Positions 39,079 to 51,183 of a stretch of 64,000 bases of DNA are shown one piece after another. Both the position numbers and the translations under genes were made by a program. The stretch lies in assembly GCF_018691265.1 (NCBI RefSeq), contig NW_024881295.1, forward strand, positions 14,844,314 through 14,908,313, read 5' to 3'. Source of the DNA: Tyto alba (taxonomy: Eukaryota; Chordata; Aves; Strigiformes; Tytonidae). How positions within the stretch are numbered: the stretch's first letter is position 1; the number at the start of each line of letters is the position of its first letter. The notes beneath the pieces are model-generated. The model ran no database searches. It had not been told where the DNA came from and saw only the letters and a list, made by a program, of their open reading frames with translations.

Positions 39079-42000
39079 TTACTGCTGCAGGCTCAGCATG
39101 AGGTTAAAAGGTTCTGGTAACTATAAGCATGAAATGATGTGCTGCAACAGTGATTTTCCTGAGGTCTGCGGTAAGCCGCCCTGCACACGCTGGCAACTCA
39201 CAGGAGTGTTGCAGGGACCCTAAATGTGAGGAAAGACAGTGGCATTCTTAGCTTTAGCTAGTAAGGGAGGCAGGTCAGATTCAAAGAGAGATCCAGAGAG
39301 GTCCCCACCTCCCCCTGCTCACCTCTGGATTTCTGATGAGCCCAGCAGACAACAGGGGGATGCTGAGGCTGTGCCAGGCGCCAGGGATGCGTACCTGCCT
39401 GCAGGTACACACTGGCTCTCAGCCCCAGGGGAAAGAGCAAGATGTCCTTATGAGCATAACAGGTCTGCTGGCACACAAATAAATTACATTATTAAGCCCA
39501 CCCTAGCTGCTGCTATTTTACCCCATTTCCTAGCTTTTGAAACATCTGGTAGCAGAAGCGATTTGGAGATTGAGAGCACTGTAAGCAATGCAAAAGAGGG
39601 GTAGAAGATGAGGTGCAAGGTTCAACAGAGCAGGGTAACAGTAGCAGACAAATGAGCCATGCGAACACGATGCCCCTGTACTGCAGACAGGGTAAGGAGG
39701 AATCTAAAAGAGCATAGTCTAACATTAATTTGTTTCAATTGCTAATTCTTCAAGTAGGTGTCTGAGCTTCAATAGATTTTGATGCTGCCTAGAAGGCAGC
39801 CCAATTCACCTTTTTTTCTCTTCAGATTTGGACACTCAAGCTTGAAAATACACAAAGTGTAATTTAAAAAATTAAAATAAGTGAAGGTATATATTTTCGG
39901 CCAAATCTCTAATCATCACTCACTCAACATTCAGATGGCCTCATTTCATGGGAGAGGGAAGGAGTGGAGCAGGTAATGTTGGTTTTGAATACCAGTACAT
40001 CTGGCATGGCTTTTGTTCCTAGCATATGGTAATAGTTTGTGGTTCAATTAAAGAGAAGATATAGGACAATCATGCTATATTAGCATTTTATTATTTTAGA
40101 AGGTGTGAAACATACAGCATTGTAAAATCAGTTGCCTTTCTTGTTTTCCCATCTCCTGAAAAGCAGTAAATTTTGTATCCTTGTAAGATGCAATTAATTA
40201 GAAAACTGTCCCTGAGAGTTTATGAATTAAAGAAAGGCCAAAGGCAAGCAATTCTCTCTCTGAGGATGCACAAGCTTTAAAGTATCATTATCTCCATTGG
40301 CAGATGAGACATGGCAGAAAAAATAATTTACAGAGGCTGAGGCTAGGCAATCTGAAGAATCACAAGCAGATTAGAAATATACTTTAAATAAAAAAGAGCT
40401 TGTAAATCCTTTAGGATACTGGCCACGAAAGATCGAATATATATAATTGGTTTTCCACTTCTTGTGTACATCTATTGTAAAAGAAAGTCAAACACTGAGG
40501 TTTCACACACCCATCTCTCATAAATGGTGCATGACCCTGCCTAAGGTTATGAAAATTTGCTGATCTAGCCTACTACTGAAAGCCTGGGCCAGAGAGAAGC
40601 CCCCATTATCAGCTTTCAGTAAGATTTTCTAAAAACATGTGAAAGGACAGCTGCACAAAGTATTTACCTATGCCACAAGAACTCTGAAAGTCACCAGGGA
40701 TAAGAGGAAAGGCTACAGAGGAAAACAAAAAGAAAGGAAAGATCTCTGTAGCCATGAGGGAAACCTAAACAACAGGAATAATACCAAGCCTGTATTAGCT
40801 AAAGTTTGTTATTTTTATCTGTAAAAATGGATTGAAAATACGGAATGACAAGGATTCAAGGACAGTCACATTCTGGCTGGTTGAATCACACCGGCCTCAA
40901 GAGAGGTGAAAATCCTTTATGCAAAAGCTGACGTTAAAACTGATCTTGTATCTTCCCATCTCCCACTCTTACAAATCTATGAATACTTTGCTTCCTTCAA
41001 AATAATAACAATGACAAAACACCTTTCCAAGCTCAGCAACATGCAGAATATCACAATTCCCACCTGAAATAACACTGGCTGAGAAGTGAACATGGAAGAT
41101 TCACCTCTGGCTGGGAAAAAAAATAGGTACTTGTTGTGCATTCACATCTATTTCTAGTCAAAATTCAGTGGGACACAGAATTATGGCAGCACACCCCTGA
41201 CTGGGTTGCAAGGGATTAGCTTTCTCTGGAAGGAGATGCTCTTTTGCCAATGATCAAGGCTGCAATAACAGCAAGAAGAAAGCCCATGATATTACTGGTG
41301 GCAGCTCTGATTTCTGCATTGATGTGACAGCTTTCCTCATTTGCAGGCTTGTGAAAGCTTTGTGTTAGCACAGCCTACCTGCTGAGCTTTGCCTCCAGCC
41401 CTGATATGCTTGTGTCTGCTGACACAGGCTTTGCTAATGTTTTGTTTCTCTTCACTTTCCTCAGAGTGAGACCTTAGCATTTTCCCTGTTTATTTCTGCT
41501 TCTGCCTATGCTAGAAACAGTTCTAGTACTCCACTGCCTTTTTCCAGAGGGAATAGACCTATAACAACAAATCACTATGGGTTTTCATTTTCAAAGCCAT
41601 TCACTGAAGACATGCCTTACTTTGCTCTAATGCCTTTTTAAAAGCTTTTCACTTTTAGAAAAGCTTCTGCGCCAACTTAAAATGCACGCAAGCCTATTTC
41701 ATTTGGGAGGTCTGTTTGAAATGTAAGAGAAACTTTTGAGTGCAGATCCTTACTCACTGTAAAGCAGTGTGAACATGTACACTAGTGGAGCGATACAGAT
41801 AGATGCAAACTGGTGGGTGGTATTGAACAGAATCAGCCTGTCATCTCTAAGTCAAATTTGACATTTCAGCTGTAGACATCACCCAGAGAACACAGTGCCT
41901 TTTTATACATCACCATGTACTGGGCTCAGCACTCACTTGAGAAGCAAGGGAAGTGGAGGAGATGAAAGTGAAAGTGGGAGGAAAAAGCAATTGTTTGGAG

Positions 42001-43119
42001 GTGGCTGTTGGTTTGTTTTATGGGCTTCAAGAAAGGAAAGAATATTTACTGTTGATCTTTTTTCAGCAGTGCACCTCAACTCTTAAAATACTACATGAAA
42101 TGCCTTATACAAAGAGCATTTTTCTCTTTTAATTTTGGCCCAGACGCCTTGAAAGCATCCTGTTTAAGCAAAGAAAGGGTTTTGTTTTGAGAGTTCAGAG
42201 CTCAGTGACATTTTTGAGGTCAGTGTTCCTTCTCAAGTTATGCTCCAAAGAATGCCTAGGTTTTGGTGGTGAGATTATGAAGTTTGAAAATATGAACAAT
42301 CAGCTGAGAAGAAAAAGAAAAGAGAGAGGATTAGCTGTAGGAGCAACTCTGCAAACTGGGACCCTGCTGCAATCCAGCATCAGGGGAATGGAAATTAGAG
42401 TGGAAAAGGGAGCTATAAGAGAGCTAAATAACAATCTAAGGAAACATTTTTGTTCATTGAAATAAAAACTGGGAGGGATAAAAGGTTGAAACTCCTTTGA
42501 AGAGAAATTAAAAATATACAAACTTGCTCCAAGTTAGAAGGAAGTAAAATGCAGGAGCTGTGAATTCCAGAGAAAATGGTATTTCTGTATTACTTTAGCT
42601 GCAAGCTGGGTCTCTTTTCTTTAGGGCACCAAGGTCTTTGCACTTCTGAAGCCTCACTTACTCTGCATCTCTGCTCTCAGGTGTTTTTCATTAGTGCCAC
42701 GAATCTCTGAATTAACCAGAGAAATCAGGGAAGGGAGAATGGCACCAGTTTTTCAAAGTACCATCATAATTCCCTGATTCACTCCTTTTAGAGCACTAAA
42801 ACGCCGCCTTCATCATCCACTGAAGCATTTCAGACCTAGTAACTAGTGCGCCCACGTCCAGGTCTAATCAGAGCCCATTGAGAAAGGATTGAATGAGTCC
42901 CCAGGTAGGACACCACTACGGCCTCCCAGTAGAGTAAGCCAGCAGTTACCCCAAGATAAAGGATAATCAGGTTCCAGTTTCCCCTCCCCTTCCCCATCTA
43001 TCAGATCTCGAAAGTCAGTGCAATTTCCTTCAATGGAAAAAATAAAAAAAGCTTTGTAGTAATATCTCCTGATCTACTGGTTAAGAAAGAGCATGGACTT
43101 TTTGCCCTGTTTCCCACAT
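39079..43119. other. Noncoding stretch, GC-elevated left end
   Basis: About 39170-39480 continues the GC-elevated island of the preceding entry, with overlapping frames on both strands and no domain. From about 39700 to 43119 the sequence is ordinary AT-rich noncoding DNA without recognised elements. Short frames here, such as 42187-42465 on plus, show no motif. Confidence 0.55.
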
Positions 43120-43124
43120 CAGGG
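43120..43124. repeat. Target-site duplication, left copy (CAGGG)
   Basis: CAGGG lies directly before the TGTACTGG end of the LTR. The identical CAGGG follows the LTR at 44230-44234. Confidence 0.88.
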
Positions 43125-44229
43125 TGTACTGGGTTTGCTTGACAAGGTTTTGGTAGCGGGGAGGCTATAGGGGTGGCTTCTGTGAAACTTCCCTATGTCT
43201 GATAGAGCCAATGCAGCAGGCTTCAAGATGGACCCACCACTGGCCAAGGCCATCAGCGGTGGTGGTAGCGACTCTGGGATAACCTATTTAAGAAGGGGGG
43301 AAAAAGAAACCTGTACAGCATCAATTGCAGCTGAAGAGAGGAGTAAGAATATCTAAGAGCAACAGCTCTGCAGTGAAGAAGTAGGGGGAGGAGGTGCTGC
43401 AGGAGCCGGAGCAGAGAATCCCCTGCAGCCTGTGATGAAGACCATGGTGAGGCAGGCTGTGCCCTGCAGCCTGTGGAGGTCCATGGTGGAGCAGATCTTC
43501 ACCTGCAGCCTGTGGAGGACCCCACACCAGAACAGGTGGGTGCACTCAAAGAAGTTTGTGACCCAAGGGAGAGCCCACACAGGATCAGGCTCCTGGCAGG
43601 ACCTGTGGCCCCGAGGAGAGAGGAGCCCGTGCTGGGGCAGGTTTTCTGGCAGAACCTGTGATCCCACAGAGGACCCACTCTGGAGCAGTCTGGAAGGACT
43701 GCACCCTGCAGAAGGGACCCACACTGAAGCAGTTCATGAGGAACTGTAGCCTGTAGGAAGGACTCACATTAGAGAAGTTTATGGAGGACTATCTCCCATG
43801 GGAAGGGACCCCACGCTGGAGCAGGGGAAGAGTGTGAGGAGCCCTCCCCCTGAGGAGGAAGGAGAGACAGAAACAACAGTTGATGGACTGACCACAACCC
43901 CCATTCCCCATCCCGTTGTGGGGGGAGGATGTAAGGAAAATTGGAAGTAAAGTTAAGCCTGGGAAAAAGGGAGGGGTGGGGGAAGGTGTTTTTAAGATTT
44001 GGTATTATTTCTCATTATCATACTCTGATTTGATTGATAATAAATTAAACTAATTTCCCCAAGTCGAGTCTGTTTTTCTTATGACAGTAATTGGTAACTG
44101 ATCTCTCTCTGTCTTTATCTCGATCCAGAAGCCTTTCATTATATTTTTTCTCTCCAGTTCAGCTGAGGAGGGGAGTGATAGAGTAGCTTTGGTGGGCACT
44201 TGGCATACATCCAGGGTCAGCCCATCACA
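43125..44229 (+). mobile_element. Solo LTR, large avian ERV LTR family
   Basis: This 1105-bp element begins TGTACTGGG and ends CATCACA, with perfect CAGGG duplications on both sides. The wording is that of a widespread avian LTR, recalled rather than searched. A TATA-like CCTATTTAAG lies at 43283-43292. It is followed by a long array of degenerate GC-rich units around GGAGCAG and CAGCCTGTGGAGG (about 43400-43830). AATAAA lies at 44039-44044, followed by a GT-rich stretch and a pyrimidine-rich U5 with TTATCTCGA. Orientation is plus. No internal retroviral genes adjoin it, so it is a solo LTR. The overlapping frames at 43321-43767 come from the stop-poor repeat units and are not genes. The exact duplication suggests little decay since insertion. 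Confidence 0.95.
44039..44044 (+). terminator. LTR polyadenylation signal AATAAA
   Basis: The canonical AATAAA lies at the expected place, about 190 bp before the 3' end of the plus-strand LTR. A T/G-rich stretch follows downstream. It could polyadenylate transcripts reading through from the left. Confidence 0.6.
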
Positions 44230-44234
44230 CAGGG
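44230..44234. repeat. Target-site duplication, right copy (CAGGG)
   Basis: This is identical to 43120-43124 and begins directly after the terminal CACA of the LTR. Confidence 0.88.
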
Positions 44235-47200
44235 CTTTAACAGCGTTTAGGAAAGGATCTAGAAATGCACAATTCAATACAACTTCCATAAATTAAAAGC
44301 TCAAATCCCTGAAGATGCTCACTTCTAAAGAAGAATAATACAGCTGATTGTGGTTTTATTTACATTGCCAGAAAAACTGTACAAAATTCACACACTCTTT
44401 TGATACTGGTGAGGCTTCAGAGGCACACAGCAGCCAAGCCTATAACATTTTTTCTATGAGTAGTCAGGAACTTTCATATCTACTCCAAAATTTACTTCTC
44501 CAAATTACAGAAAACCCTGCCAAGCTTGAAATCACTTTGGCTCCAAATGCTAAGCTTATTAACTGCGGTACTAAACAGTATACAAAATGTGTGCAATGAG
44601 ATTTACCACACAACTCTTCAAATCACGAGAGCTTCTGGAAAGAGAAAGCCTCCTCTCAAAATTATTACAGTTCAGCTCAAAAAAGCTAACATTGTCATCA
44701 ATCTTTGAATACCAAAAAGTCAATATCAAAATATTTTCTAAACACAAACTCATGTGATTTACACTTGGATATAAAAATATATGCCTTTCATAAGGCTCTC
44801 CCAGGAAACAATCAAAGACAATCTTACTGAAATAAAGAAAATAACAACAGGACTGTCTAGACAAGACACTATCTGTTCCCTCTGTTGCAGTCATCATTCC
44901 AAGTGTAATCACTACAGTTGTTTCATGACAAATAACCTTTGATAAATAATTATGACTGTAAGGAAAAAATGCCACCCTACTTCTCCATCTACATCTCTTA
45001 TAGGAGAAGCACAATGTTAAAAAAGAAGGAATGTGGTAAATTTTAGAGGATTTTGAATAAAGAGGAAATAAAGGATTAAATATTTTTTTTAAATATTCAT
45101 TTTCCTTACATATCGGTCTTCTTCCAAGCCAAGGAAGAGGCTCTAACCCCTAACCTCAAAGTTAATCATGGTGAAAATTCAGTGACCTGAAATTCAGAAA
45201 CTGTACCCAAATATTAAGCCTCTTTCTATTCAAGGAATAACACAAGCCAACAGCAATAAAGAGACTAGCACCTTTTTGTTCTCTTTGTTTTGTTTACTTA
45301 CTTTATTAGGAATTCTGGACACTTGCTCTACTCAATTTTGGTACTTATTTACTTTTCAAAATGAAATTTACTTTGATGGGTAGAAGCCCTTCATATCACA
45401 TTGTGGCTTCAAAACAGCCACATCCACATAGAAAGATTAAAATACAATCACTGTATTAAAAACAAACAAACAAGAAACAACAAACCAACAAAAACCACAA
45501 AAATTCTTGCTTGCCCATAACCAAGAATACATGTTTTTCAATGTACCATCACTAGAGTCTCCCAGGTGACCAGCATGAAAATCTGATCCTTCCAGCTCCT
45601 TAGCAATGCGGAACCACACAACCTTTCCCCAGAAGAGCTGCTAGCAGATGAAGACCAGTAGACTTGCACTACCCCTTACACACATGGCACAACTTACAGT
45701 CCTCATCAGCAGTCTCTCTACAACCCTTCAGACACTCTGTTTTCCCTCTTCTTTTCCCAAAATTTTTTCCAGCTCAAGTTTGTAAATTTTCTATGTCTAG
45801 ATCTCCTTTAGGCTTCCATTAGTGTCCCATCAGCAGCAAGCAGGAGAAAAGTCATCCCACAACACTCTATTTGGCCTTTCAGATTCAAAGGAAGCACTGC
45901 CCTTCCCTTTCTGTATCAGCTGGGGCAAAGGCAGTGTTTCCCCCCTTGATCTGTTTGCAATATGCCTTGATAACTGGAAACGAAATGAAAGTGTCAGGAA
46001 GTTTTATAGCAGTTGGAAAATAGAAAAGAAGTCATAGAAAAGAGAGAGAGAAAATCCAATGCACAGTCACAGTGAAACCAAAAAAAGAAAAATGTCCAAC
46101 TCACTGAACTGCTGCATCCTTTAAAAAATGTAATTTTTTCCAAGTACAGACAAACTGAAGTAAATCAAGTACAAAGCTTGTGATTTTGGATATGAAATTC
46201 ACTTCAGTAACTAGACCACTGAGCCAAAAAATTGTCATTGCCAGTAGCAGGATCCGATATGTACTTTGGATATAAAATAATGAAAATATTACTGGACAGC
46301 CAACAGAAACACTTGTCCGCTGTGCTGGATTTCATGAAATTAATGTAATTTTTTTGCAATTAAAAAAATAGAATTTGGAAGTTCGGATATCTAGAGCCAG
46401 ACTTAAGAAAAAAATAAAATTAAAAAGCCAGTGCATGCTTGATTCCTTTTTTGAAAATATTCTAATGCATGTGTGCACACCCAAGACTGCAGAGACCCCA
46501 TGGAATTAAATGTAGCAAGGATACAAGCAATGCCTCTTTTGACCTCTTACACATTCTTCATCTTACCACCTAAGAGCATTCTGGTTTAAAAACTACCAAA
46601 TTATCACCAATGCACACTGTCCTAAACTCCTCTCTATAGCAAGTAATCACTGGATAACCCACTAAAGTAAGTGGAGTTTAATATTCTAATTATTCAAATT
46701 TCAATTTATGGCTTTGACTTCAGTAGACAGCCCTGTCTTTGCAACTTAAAGAAAATTGACTCAAAAATGCATTATTTGTAAGCTGGGTCTTTAGTTACCA
46801 ATTTGCAACTGTTATAATTCTTTTCTTTCAGAAATACGTTTCCAATAGCAGGTTAGAAAATATCCACTTTAAGAAGTTTGGTTATGGTCAGAAATTGACA
46901 CTGTAGAAATACCATCTTCTTGATTCCATATCTGGTCTGGGGGGAGCTTCGATTCTGAGTTGCACAGGATGAAATAAGCAATTATTTCTGTTTGCATTGC
47001 TCAGCCTTGGCTGGAACAGAAGAGGTAGCTGACACCAGGAATCATTATTAAGGCTGTTAGCAAAAGTCAGACTGAATAATTCTTATTACCAAGTGATCCA
47101 AGAAGCAGAAGGAATACTGTTGGCGTTTCAAGCACTGGAATGAGATTTCAGGCTGCTAGATAGTGTGCTACATATTCCTGTTTGAAAGTTAAGAGCCTGT

Positions 47201-47440
47201 TTCATGCAAGTAAGAGTGAAGGAGAACAAATAAAGCATCCCAGCACCAATTTCACAGGGATATTTTCTAACTATAATTCCACTTGGCAATTTAAGACCGG
47301 CAGAAGTTTTAACTGCCACCTGTTCAGGGAGATTTCTCACATTGACATACATCATATAGCTGCTTGAGACACTAATGAGGTTGGTGTTTTGGAGGAAAAA
47401 TCCAAGTTGCTGATTGTTCAGCACAGATTTACAAAGGTAA
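44235..47440. other. Host sequence between two related LTRs
   Basis: This is ordinary AT-rich noncoding sequence, including an A/C-rich tract at 45458-45503 with a single G. It shows no gag, pol or env similarity, no primer-binding-site-like sequence right after 44229, and no polypurine tract before 47446. The two flanking LTRs are therefore separate insertions, not the ends of one provirus. The minus frame at 44571-45014 (147 codons) has no recognisable domain. Confidence 0.7.
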
Positions 47441-47445
47441 AGGGG

Positions 47446-48462
47446 TGTGCTGGGTTTCTGTGGCAGGGTTTTGGTAGTGGGGGAGCAGCAACAGCAGTGC
47501 CCCCTGTGAGAAGCTCCTCAGAAGCTCCCCCAGCTCCACGTCGGACCCGCATCTGACCAAGGCCAAACCAATTAACAATGGTGGCACAGCCACCATTGTT
47601 ATTTAAGAAGGGGAACCTGGAAGGGGGCTGGAACTTGTGAGGAAGAGTTACAAGAAGGACACTTACGTGAGCACCAAGGTCAGTGGAAGGAAGGAGAAGT
47701 TGGGGAGGTGTGCCAGAGCAGACACCCCTGTATCTTGTGGTGAGACAGCAGGGCCAACCCCTCTGCCATCCATTGAGGTCCACGGTGGAGTAGACACCAA
47801 CCTGAAACATGTGGAGGAGCCCACATCAGGACAGGTGCCTGAATTTAAAGGAAGCCGGGACTCTGAGGGGAGAAGCAGCCCCCGCTGTTGTAGTTAGGTG
47901 CTGGGAAGACTGCAACACCTCGGGGAGACCCACGCTGGAGCAGCACGAGAACATCTGCATCTCATGGGAAGGTCTCACTGTGGAGAAGGTTCATGGAGGA
48001 CTGTCTGCAGTGAGAGGGGAGCCATGTGGAGCAGGGGAGGGATGTTCAGCATTCACCCCACCTCCTGAGGAGGAAGAAGCAGCGAGCTGACTGTAACCCC
48101 CAGCCCTGCCCCCTGTGCTGCTGGGGGAGGAGGGAGAGAGATCGGGAGCAGAGCTGAGCCTGGGAAGAAGGGACAGGAGTGGGGAGGTGGTTTTTGGATG
48201 TGGTGGCATTTCTCACTGTCCCGCCTTGTTTGTTAACTGTTGTCTTTGTTAACATTTGATTTAAGATGGTGTGTTTTTTTTTTTTCTTCCCCTAATGAGT
48301 CTGTCTTTTGCCTGTGACCGTAATGGGTGAGTAAACCCCTCCCTGTCCTTACCTGGATTCCAGAGCCTTTTTCTTCCTTTTTTCCTTCTCATTCCTGAGA
48401 GGTGAAGGAGTGAGTGAATGGCTGTGTGGTACTCACTTGCCCTCTAGGCTCAAACCACAACA
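47446..48462 (+). mobile_element. Solo LTR, relative of the one at 43125
   Basis: This 1017-bp element starts TGTGCTGGG and ends CCACAACA. It shares with the LTR at 43125 the GGTTTTGGTAG opening, the TATTTAAGAAGGGG promoter region (47600-47613), the GGAGCAG-type repeat units, the GGAGGACTGTCT segment and the GAGTCTGT...GTGAC...TAAT 3' region. It is a diverged member or sister subfamily. Flanks are AGGGG (47441-47445) and ATGGG (48463-48467), a 5-bp duplication with one mismatch. No canonical AATAAA is visible at the position used by its relative. A 13-bp perfect inverted repeat replaces the relative's sequence just upstream of the TATA-like motif. The frames at 47418-48255 are by-products of GC-rich repeats. 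Confidence 0.92.
47573..47601. repeat. 13-bp perfect inverted repeat in LTR promoter
   Basis: TAACAATGGTGGC and its exact reverse complement flank a 3-nt ACA loop. They sit immediately upstream of and touch the TATTTAAG motif. The related LTR at 43125 has a different, non-palindromic sequence at the same place. Confidence 0.85.
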
Positions 48463-48992
48463 ATGGGAAGGCTCCTTATTTTACAAAAGGCACAAAGAAA
48501 TTAAAATAATAGCTGCAGGTAACAATATTTTGATACAGCTTCAAACATAAATCTGCTTTTTTTCCAGATATAAAAGTTTTGTAACTGGCTGATCTTGTAT
48601 AGTTATTATTTTGCCATTTCACATGAAACAAGGTCAGACTGTAGCTGGTCTTTCCTCACAAAGAACATGATTCAATGATTAGGTTGGGGGACTGGAAATC
48701 AGAAACTCTGGCTGTGAATTTTGCCAGACTCCTAAAGCTACCTATTTTGATTTCATTGACAACTACAAAGAGACATTTATGCAAGACAAATTGCCTTTCT
48801 GAAATGATGCAAAGTGATAGGTACAGCAGAAGCTTGTAAATGCTTAAAAATATTTCGATAGAAGTTTACGGGACACATAAAAGTCCTGCATATTTCTATA
48901 GAGTGGTTTTCACTGTTTCAGTGTGATATTAAGAAATCCTGTTCTGTAGCTTAGTGACAGCTTTTTTTCAACTGGCTTAAAAACAAACAAAT

Positions 48993-49082
48993 AAACAAAC
49001 AACAACAAAAAAACAAACCAAACCCCAAACCAACAACAACAACAAAAAAAAAACACAAAAAACCCCACAACAACAACAAAAA
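48993..49082 (+). repeat. 90-bp A/C-only tract
   Basis: Ninety consecutive plus-strand bases contain only A and C, built of AAC, CCAAA and ACCCC-like units of irregular order. The complement is therefore purely G and T. No element body is attached on either side. Confidence 0.9.
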
Positions 49083-51089
49083 GCATGCTAGATATCCCCA
49101 TCAGCATAGGTTCAAAGTAATTCAAGTCCAGCATAAGTCAGAATCAAGCTAGATAGAAAGGCGGGGAAGTTTTGATCCAAACATAGACTTGAATCATAGA
49201 CTATAATTTGACCTGAAATAGGATTTCAATGCATAAATCTTACCACTTCAAACTCTGTTCAAAGCCAAGTGTGTTTCCAAAATAGATCTGAAGTGGAGCA
49301 TTAACCAGCCATGCCTAGATAACAAAACAGTTTTGTTAACATTATGCAAAGAGCATTGCAACACCCAAGTACTTAGATACTTGGTTTCATGCCTGGAATT
49401 GCAGACAACCATGCACTCAATTGATATTTGAAGTTGGTGAATCCTGTCGCCAACTGAGAATGTCATAGCCTCGCCATCACGGCTATGGGCAGGCAGGAAC
49501 ACACTGCAGGTGGGCACCTTCGCTGATGTCTGTGTCTGTGCCCCTTCCCAGCTTCCAACACTGGTCACTGATGTGCTTGACTACATACATATCCTGGTTA
49601 CTCAACTGTACTTCTCCCAGACTCTTGTATAATTCAAATATTCGTATGGAATAATTTGAAAAAAAGAACAGTTCAACAGAAGTCAGATAAAAGTTATAAA
49701 ATCAGGGGGTCTAGCTAGCTAAGGTCAAAACATTTTAAATGAATTAGCATGAAATTAACTTTTTGACAGAGTTTATGATCTACATTTAATAATCTTTTTT
49801 TTTTTTTGTCATTGTTGTTACAATTTAATGAGCTTATCCAAAGGTCACTGAAGTCCTTGGAGTCTTTCCATTTACATCAACAGGCTCTGGATTTGGCCAG
49901 CAGTTTGAGAAGTACACTGGGACCCTTTTGAATGAAAGCATCTGCATAAATGAAAGCTTGAGTATCTCTAGTGAAGCACTATGGATTTCGAAATGCAAAG
50001 AGTCCTCAGACAAGGGATGAAAAAATCTGATGATGTATTTGTGGAGGTGTAGCCACTCTTGTATTTTTCAAAACATGTTGTCAGGAAAAATAATCATTAT
50101 TTTGCTGAAGCAGCATTATCTCAAACAGGAAACTGCATCCACAGATTTGGAAAGAAAGAAAGAGGAGTTAACCGACAGGTACCAGCACTGATGGACTTTG
50201 CTAAGTTCACATTCCCAAATGAAGCTACACTGATGCAAATATAATATCCAGTAGCTTCAAGTATGGCTGTGCCCCATTGACAAAGGACAAAACTGATTCA
50301 TAAATCTAAGAACATTCTCACATCACCTTTTAAAAAAAGATTTGGTGAGATTTGGCTGAATACCCAAGACCCACAGAAATCAGTAGAGCAACACCATCAT
50401 CACTTTTAATTGTTACAGTGACAAAGTGAACTTCTAAATAAAACAGGGAGAAAACTAGGTAAGAAAAAAAGGTCATATTTTATTTAAAATATTTTTAATT
50501 TGGTTTCCTTTTAAATTAATCATTTCCCATAACTAAGCAGACCAAATGACTAGATGTTCACATGTAGGAAGGTGTCACAGAGATATTTACTTTCAATGTT
50601 CTTTATCTGTCAACAGAATCTGTTTCCCCAATGCTGAAACAAACATATCCATGTGTGTTTTCCCCACAGAAAAGTTTAGAAAATACTATAAATTTCAGAT
50701 TGAGTAGAGCTAAATTACACAGCGTGACCCTAGGTTACATTTACATTAGTGCATTGGAAGTGAATTAGGAGATCAAAGCAGGCAATGTCAAGAACTATAC
50801 ATGTGTACTGTATGCATCTCAGAAGATTTACTTCAGAGAGGCTCTAGTGTGGTCTCTGAACCATACTGTACACATAGTTCAAAGGATAATTATGCTCTAA
50901 ACCTTTGTTTTCTTGCATACAAGCCCCTTCATGAATCAGTTTAGGAAGCACCATTCAGTCCTATCCTGTCTCACAGAGAATGCAGCACCTTGCTCAGCCC
51001 CTGACACTGTCACCTAGGGCTTCATAAACATATACAGATCTCATTTCTGTTCCTAATTTTGCTCCTGTTCTATTTCTTTCCCTCTTTGG

Positions 51090-51183
51090 AAGAAAAAAAG
51101 AAAACAAAAACAAAAACAAACAAAAAAGGCAAAAACAACCAAAAAAAAACCCACAACCAAAAAAACAAACAAAACCACAACAA
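51090..51183 (+). repeat. A-rich A/C tract
   Basis: This is an A-rich run with CAAAAA, CAAC and CCACAA units. Three G residues lie in its left half, and it is A/C only from 51131 to 51183. It resembles the tracts at 24478 and 48993 in strand and composition. Confidence 0.85.

Noticed and set aside
43321..43767. Several overlapping frames on both strands with Gly/Pro/Ser-rich repeats
   Set aside because: They lie wholly inside the LTR at 43125-44229 and result from its GC-rich degenerate repeat units.
47418..48255. Frames up to 130 codons on both strands
   Set aside because: They lie almost entirely inside the LTR at 47446-48462. Neither strand has a retroviral or host domain.
43125..48462. 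A single provirus bounded by the two related LTRs
   Set aside because: Each LTR has its own flanking duplication, and the intervening sequence has no retroviral genes, primer-binding site or polypurine tract.
48910..49134. Phe/Val/Cys-rich minus frame resembling a membrane protein
   Set aside because: It is a by-product of an A/C-only tract on plus, read as G/T codons on minus.
49185..49205. Possible CR1 3' end (GAATCATAGACTATAA)
   Set aside because: It is only a partial resemblance to the ATTCTATG repeats, not tandem, and no CR1 body adjoins it.
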